Below, piece by piece: positions 61,535 to 64,000 of a stretch of DNA of 64,000 nucleotides. Under the pieces are notes generated by a model, which did not search any database, had not been told where the DNA came from, and saw only the letters and a list, made by a program, of their open reading frames with translations. The DNA is from PCC-6802 sp943367755 (lineage in GTDB: Bacteria > Cyanobacteriota > Cyanobacteriia > Pseudanabaenales > Pseudanabaenaceae). Numbering within the stretch: position 1 is the stretch's first letter; each line of letters starts with the position of its first letter. The DNA is taken from the NCBI GenBank assembly GCA_943367755.1, contig CALRKB020000010.1, forward strand, positions 55,845-119,844, written 5' to 3'. The translations under genes were made by a program, and so were the position numbers.

Positions 61535-62011
61535 ATGTCCGATCAAATAGATAGAGAAATTACAACGAAGAAAGCTACATCTAATCCAAACACTTCTGTG
61601 GATGGATATAGCGTCTCTGAACAGCGCACTACAAGAGTGAATAATGACAATAGTTCGATTGGATTGATACTCGGTATTTTGCTAACTTTGGGTTTGGGAG
61701 GAGGAGCGGTTCTATATTATCTGAACAATCGCCCAGCCACGACGCAGATAGTACCGGGTCCAACCAATACTGTTAAAGAGAAATCAACAACGATCGAGCA
61801 CAATAACACGACTACTAAAGAAGTCAAACCAGCAACGCAACAACCTGCACCCAACGTTGAAATTAATGTTCCCGCGCCAGCAGCAACAACACAGCCCCAG
61901 CCTCCATCTCCAGTTCCTGCGCCATCGGCAACAACACAGTCTCAGACTACATCTCCAGTAACTCCAGGGGTAACGGCACAGCCCCAGACTACATCTCCTG
62001 CTAATCAGTAG
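61535..62011 (+). CDS. Single-pass membrane protein with Pro/Thr-rich tail, unknown
   Basis: 158 residues. A polar N terminus (MSDQIDREITTKKATSNPN) precedes one helix (SIGLILGILLTLGLGGGAVLYYL) and a low-complexity exterior tail with repeats of PQTTSP and AATTQ. It may act as a stress-cluster partner of the GlsB-type protein; no domain was recognised. Confidence 0.5.
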   Translation: MSDQIDREITTKKATSNPNTSVDGYSVSEQRTTRVNNDNSSIGLILGILLTLGLGGGAVLYYLNNRPATTQIVPGPTNTVKEKSTTIEHNNTTTKEVKPATQQPAPNVEINVPAPAATTQPQPPSPVPAPSATTQSQTTSPVTPGVTAQPQTTSPANQ

Positions 62012-62092
62012 TCCTCTTGAGAGAGTGAATTGTGGTGCGACATAATCCACTCTCTCCAAAAGTGATTTACAAAGTACAGTCTTTACTTCCTA

Positions 62093-62413
62093 TCAAACGA
62101 TCTCGAACCCCGTCAAGGCTTCTACATTTTGCCGGAAAGCGATTAAGGCATGATTAGATTGATACTCGGTGAGACCGGAGAAAATAGCCTCCGAGACTTC
62201 CTGCGACACAACGGTTTTGATCTCAATATTCGTGTTATAACCAACCATATCTCCCTTACGATTTCCATGCCGACCTGCACCTTGAGCTTGGCTCAGGGTA
62301 TATCCATTCACATCTAAGTCTCTCAATAGTTTGATAATGCGGTCTTGCAGGAAGGTTTCACCAATGATGACAACCAGTACAGCTGATTTGGTCGGCAGGG
62401 ATGAGATTGACAT
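62093..62413 (-). CDS. PII-like (SbtB/CutA-type fold) protein
   Basis: 106 residues from ATG 62413 (AAGGAG upstream). SAVLVVIIGETFLQDRIIKLLRDLDVNGYTLSQAQGAGRHGNRKGDMVGYNTNIEIKTVVSQE shows the PII-like ferredoxin fold with a central loop unlike classic PII: no Tyr51-type T-loop is seen. Related proteins such as SbtB bind AMP/cAMP and control bicarbonate uptake, but SbtA is not adjacent. The ligand is unknown. Confidence 0.6.
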   Translation of the reverse strand: MSISSLPTKSAVLVVIIGETFLQDRIIKLLRDLDVNGYTLSQAQGAGRHGNRKGDMVGYNTNIEIKTVVSQEVSEAIFSGLTEYQSNHALIAFRQNVEALTGFEIV

Positions 62414-62474
62414 AGCGAACTCCTTAAATGGATTCTTGAAGAGAATACTAATAGTATAGCTCATTAGAACTTAC

Positions 62475-63323
62475 TTAAGAGATAGAGATTGCCTCTGTCG
62501 TCGGCATCAAAATATTCGCTGAAATAGTCTTTGGATCGGGTAAATGGTTCATGAAAAGCTTCATGTGATTCATTTGAACAGACCCAAAAATGGTCGCAAA
62601 AGAGACATCAGCTGCATCCCGTCCTGTACCAACACGGATTAGCCCATTCTGAGGCACGAGGCGAGTAGGATCGAAGAGATACCAGCGATCGCCTAAATAA
62701 GCCTCAAACCAGGCATGGAAATCAGGGGGATTTAACCCATAGGCGTATCCAGCCACAAAGCGGGCTGGAATATTCAAGGCTCGACAAAAAGCAATACCTA
62801 AATGGGCAAAATCACGACAAACGCCTACCCGTTCTACCACTGTATCGCAAGCAGAAGTCAAGGAATTACTGCTATCAGAGAGATACAAAACATTGTCATA
62901 AATCCAGTTGCAGATGGCTGTCACCCGCGAATAACCAGGAACTAAATCGCCAAATTCAGTTACGACAAAGCGCAATAGTCGATCCGATTGACAGTAACGA
63001 CTTGGATAAAGATAGTACAAGATATCGAGGGGTAAATCTGCTGGCTGTACTTCACAAACAGCACCGGGATCTGAGTAATAATGAGATAATCCAATAGTTG
63101 CTCGATAGGAAATTTGCAAATTGCTAGGAGGGGCATTGAGTCGAAAGTATCGGTTTCGACTCACAGAAGTAATGTATTCCTCAATCTTTAGCGAAGAGTC
63201 AGAATGGAGGTCTTCCTGAAGAATAATTTGATAGTCGTTGCTGACAATAGCGATATTAAAAATTAGAGTGCTTGCTTGATCGATGCTGTAGTTTAGTTCA
63301 CAGCCAAGCTCATACTTTAGCAT
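62475..63323 (-). CDS. Transglutaminase-like cysteine protease-fold protein
   Basis: 282 residues. The N-terminal bacterial transglutaminase-associated domain is followed by the catalytic core with Cys in ERVGVCRDFAHLGIAFCRAL, His in DFHAWFEAYL and Asp in YLFDPTR. The triad is complete. Such proteins are protease or amidase-like, often of uncertain substrate. The gene overlaps by 7 bases the end of the acyltransferase-like gene upstream (63317-63323), pointing to a coupled operon. Confidence 0.88.
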   Translation of the reverse strand: MLKYELGCELNYSIDQASTLIFNIAIVSNDYQIILQEDLHSDSSLKIEEYITSVSRNRYFRLNAPPSNLQISYRATIGLSHYYSDPGAVCEVQPADLPLDILYYLYPSRYCQSDRLLRFVVTEFGDLVPGYSRVTAICNWIYDNVLYLSDSSNSLTSACDTVVERVGVCRDFAHLGIAFCRALNIPARFVAGYAYGLNPPDFHAWFEAYLGDRWYLFDPTRLVPQNGLIRVGTGRDAADVSFATIFGSVQMNHMKLFMNHLPDPKTISANILMPTTEAISIS

Positions 63324-63811
63324 TTAGTTTTCCCCTGTCCTTTCAATACGAGTAGGTGCTGGAGCCGAAGACGGTTGTAACGCTGTACCCATAAACAAGG
63401 CAGGTTGAAGGCCGTTCCCACAGCCAAGTTTACCAGCACTCCCCAGCCAGGAGTCCAGAGCATCGTCACTAACCAGAACAGCCAGATGACGATGTGAACG
63501 TATTCCGCCCGACGTGTTTCAGCCAAGAAACGGGACATTACTGCACAGTCCCCACCGCCAATGGAGCTTTTTCGAAAACCCCCTTGAAAGAAATCCCCTG
63601 CTTCTGGCAACCGATCTTTCCAGCGCTTGATCCGCAGTACCCGATTGTAGGAGTGTCTATCTTCCCCCCAGATGCGTGGCCGAGTCAGGCAGGTGTCTGT
63701 TTCTAGAAGTTTCAAGGGAATTCGATGACCTAAAAAACCGATCAAAAGCGACCAAGCTGTCCAACTGAACACACACAGACCGACGATTACCCAATCCTGT
63801 AGCTGTAGCAT
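63317..63811 (-). CDS. CrtO-like glycosyl-carotenoid acyltransferase family protein
   Basis: 164 residues with three to four membrane helices. GDFFQGGFRKSSIGGGDCAVMSRFLAETRRAEYVHIVIWLFW matches the pattern of glycosyl-4,4'-diaponeurosporenoate acyltransferases (staphyloxanthin CrtO type). The likely substrate is a glycosylated isoprenoid or lipid. The glycosyltransferase-like gene upstream (right edge) and this gene would form a glycosylation-acylation pair. The substrate is inferred. Confidence 0.65.
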   Translation of the reverse strand: MLQLQDWVIVGLCVFSWTAWSLLIGFLGHRIPLKLLETDTCLTRPRIWGEDRHSYNRVLRIKRWKDRLPEAGDFFQGGFRKSSIGGGDCAVMSRFLAETRRAEYVHIVIWLFWLVTMLWTPGWGVLVNLAVGTAFNLPCLWVQRYNRLRLQHLLVLKGQGKTKC

Positions 63812-63832
63812 AGGCGAGATCGTTAACCTTAC

Positions 63833-64000
63833 TTATCGAGTGCTTATTGTGCGTCCTTTCCATTCAATTTGGCCACGTTTGAGATTCAGAATTGCCAGCA
63901 CAAACACCGCAATGAAGAAGGCAACCGGAATCGGGAAGAAAAAGACGATGAATCCGAATGAACCCACTGGCCTGACGATTATTGCTAATTGTATAGCGAA
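63833..64000 (-). CDS. C-terminal end of a probable glycosyltransferase
   Basis: The frame is open to the right edge and ends at TAA 63835-63833 (56 codons seen). It has two hydrophobic stretches (GSFGFIVFFFPIPVAFFIAVFVLAIL) and ends LKRGQIEWKGRTISTR. The IEWKGR terminus and paired membrane helices are typical of family 2 glycosyltransferases of the CrtQ type. Combined with the CrtO-like neighbour this is the best guess, but the catalytic domain is outside the window. Confidence 0.5.
   Translation of the reverse strand, partial: FAIQLAIIVRPVGSFGFIVFFFPIPVAFFIAVFVLAILNLKRGQIEWKGRTISTR

Overview
The window is chromosomal DNA from a cyanobacterium, probably a filamentous or Pseudanabaena-like lineage (genus level is only a guess). 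The evidence is the very frequent octamer GCGATCGC (HIP1), a cyanobacterial ATP synthase operon carrying both b and b' subunits, tocopherol methyltransferase, cyAbrB, Ycf46, YidD, a ComFB/CdgR-like protein, several Uma2-family (DUF820) genes and many small cyanobacterial conserved proteins. Both ends cut through genes: an MscS-like channel on the left and a glycosyltransferase-like protein on the right. No rRNA, tRNA or CRISPR array was recognised. Layout, left to right. 1-9.1 kb: MscS fragment overlapping a membrane cyclase-like sensor, then a minus-strand signalling operon (a 920-residue multi-receiver regulator, a five-PAS histidine kinase, a single-domain receiver). 9.2-12.6 kb: serA, a gamma-tocopherol methyltransferase and a secreted helical protein. 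12.85-17.8 kb: plus-strand ATP synthase operon atpI-B-E-G-F-H-A, closed by a strong terminator and followed by sppA and trmB. 19.7-22.4 kb: a small accessory locus with a BstA/P63C-like phage-related gene and an upstream winged-helix gene split by an IS3-family element with a 3-bp target duplication. 22.9-38.9 kb: mostly core genes (yidD, an O-antigen-ligase-like protein, ycf46, TPR, MAPEG, geranylgeranyl-reductase family, ComFB, GH57, glmU, ybaB, rsgA, tusA-like). 39-43 kb: an accessory patch with an AAA ATPase plus Toprim/DUF3226 pair in which the Toprim gene carries an in-frame stop, a truncated kinase and a 2OG oxygenase. 43-56 kb: GHL10 hydrolase, umuC-umuD, SWIM protein, PD-(D/E)XK nuclease, SbcC-like ATPase, Uma2, amidohydrolase, M48 protease, tatD. 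56-64 kb: cyAbrB, TonB-like and ExbD, lpdA, a transposase remnant, a stress-type cluster (CsbD, GlsB/YeaQ), a PII-like protein, transglutaminase, and a CrtO-like acyltransferase beside a probable glycosyltransferase. Working together: the first block is a sensory phosphorelay with probable second-messenger outputs, although both the cyclase domain and the GGDEF domain have lost key catalytic residues. The atp operon makes most of the F0 sector plus delta and alpha; gamma, beta and epsilon must lie elsewhere. umuC-umuD, the PD-(D/E)XK nuclease and SbcC-like protein give a loose DNA-damage neighbourhood. The two accessory patches resemble phage-defence or prophage-derived modules that have decayed, one by transposition and one by a nonsense mutation. 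Short palindromic repeats lie between genes and, in two cases, in frame inside genes.
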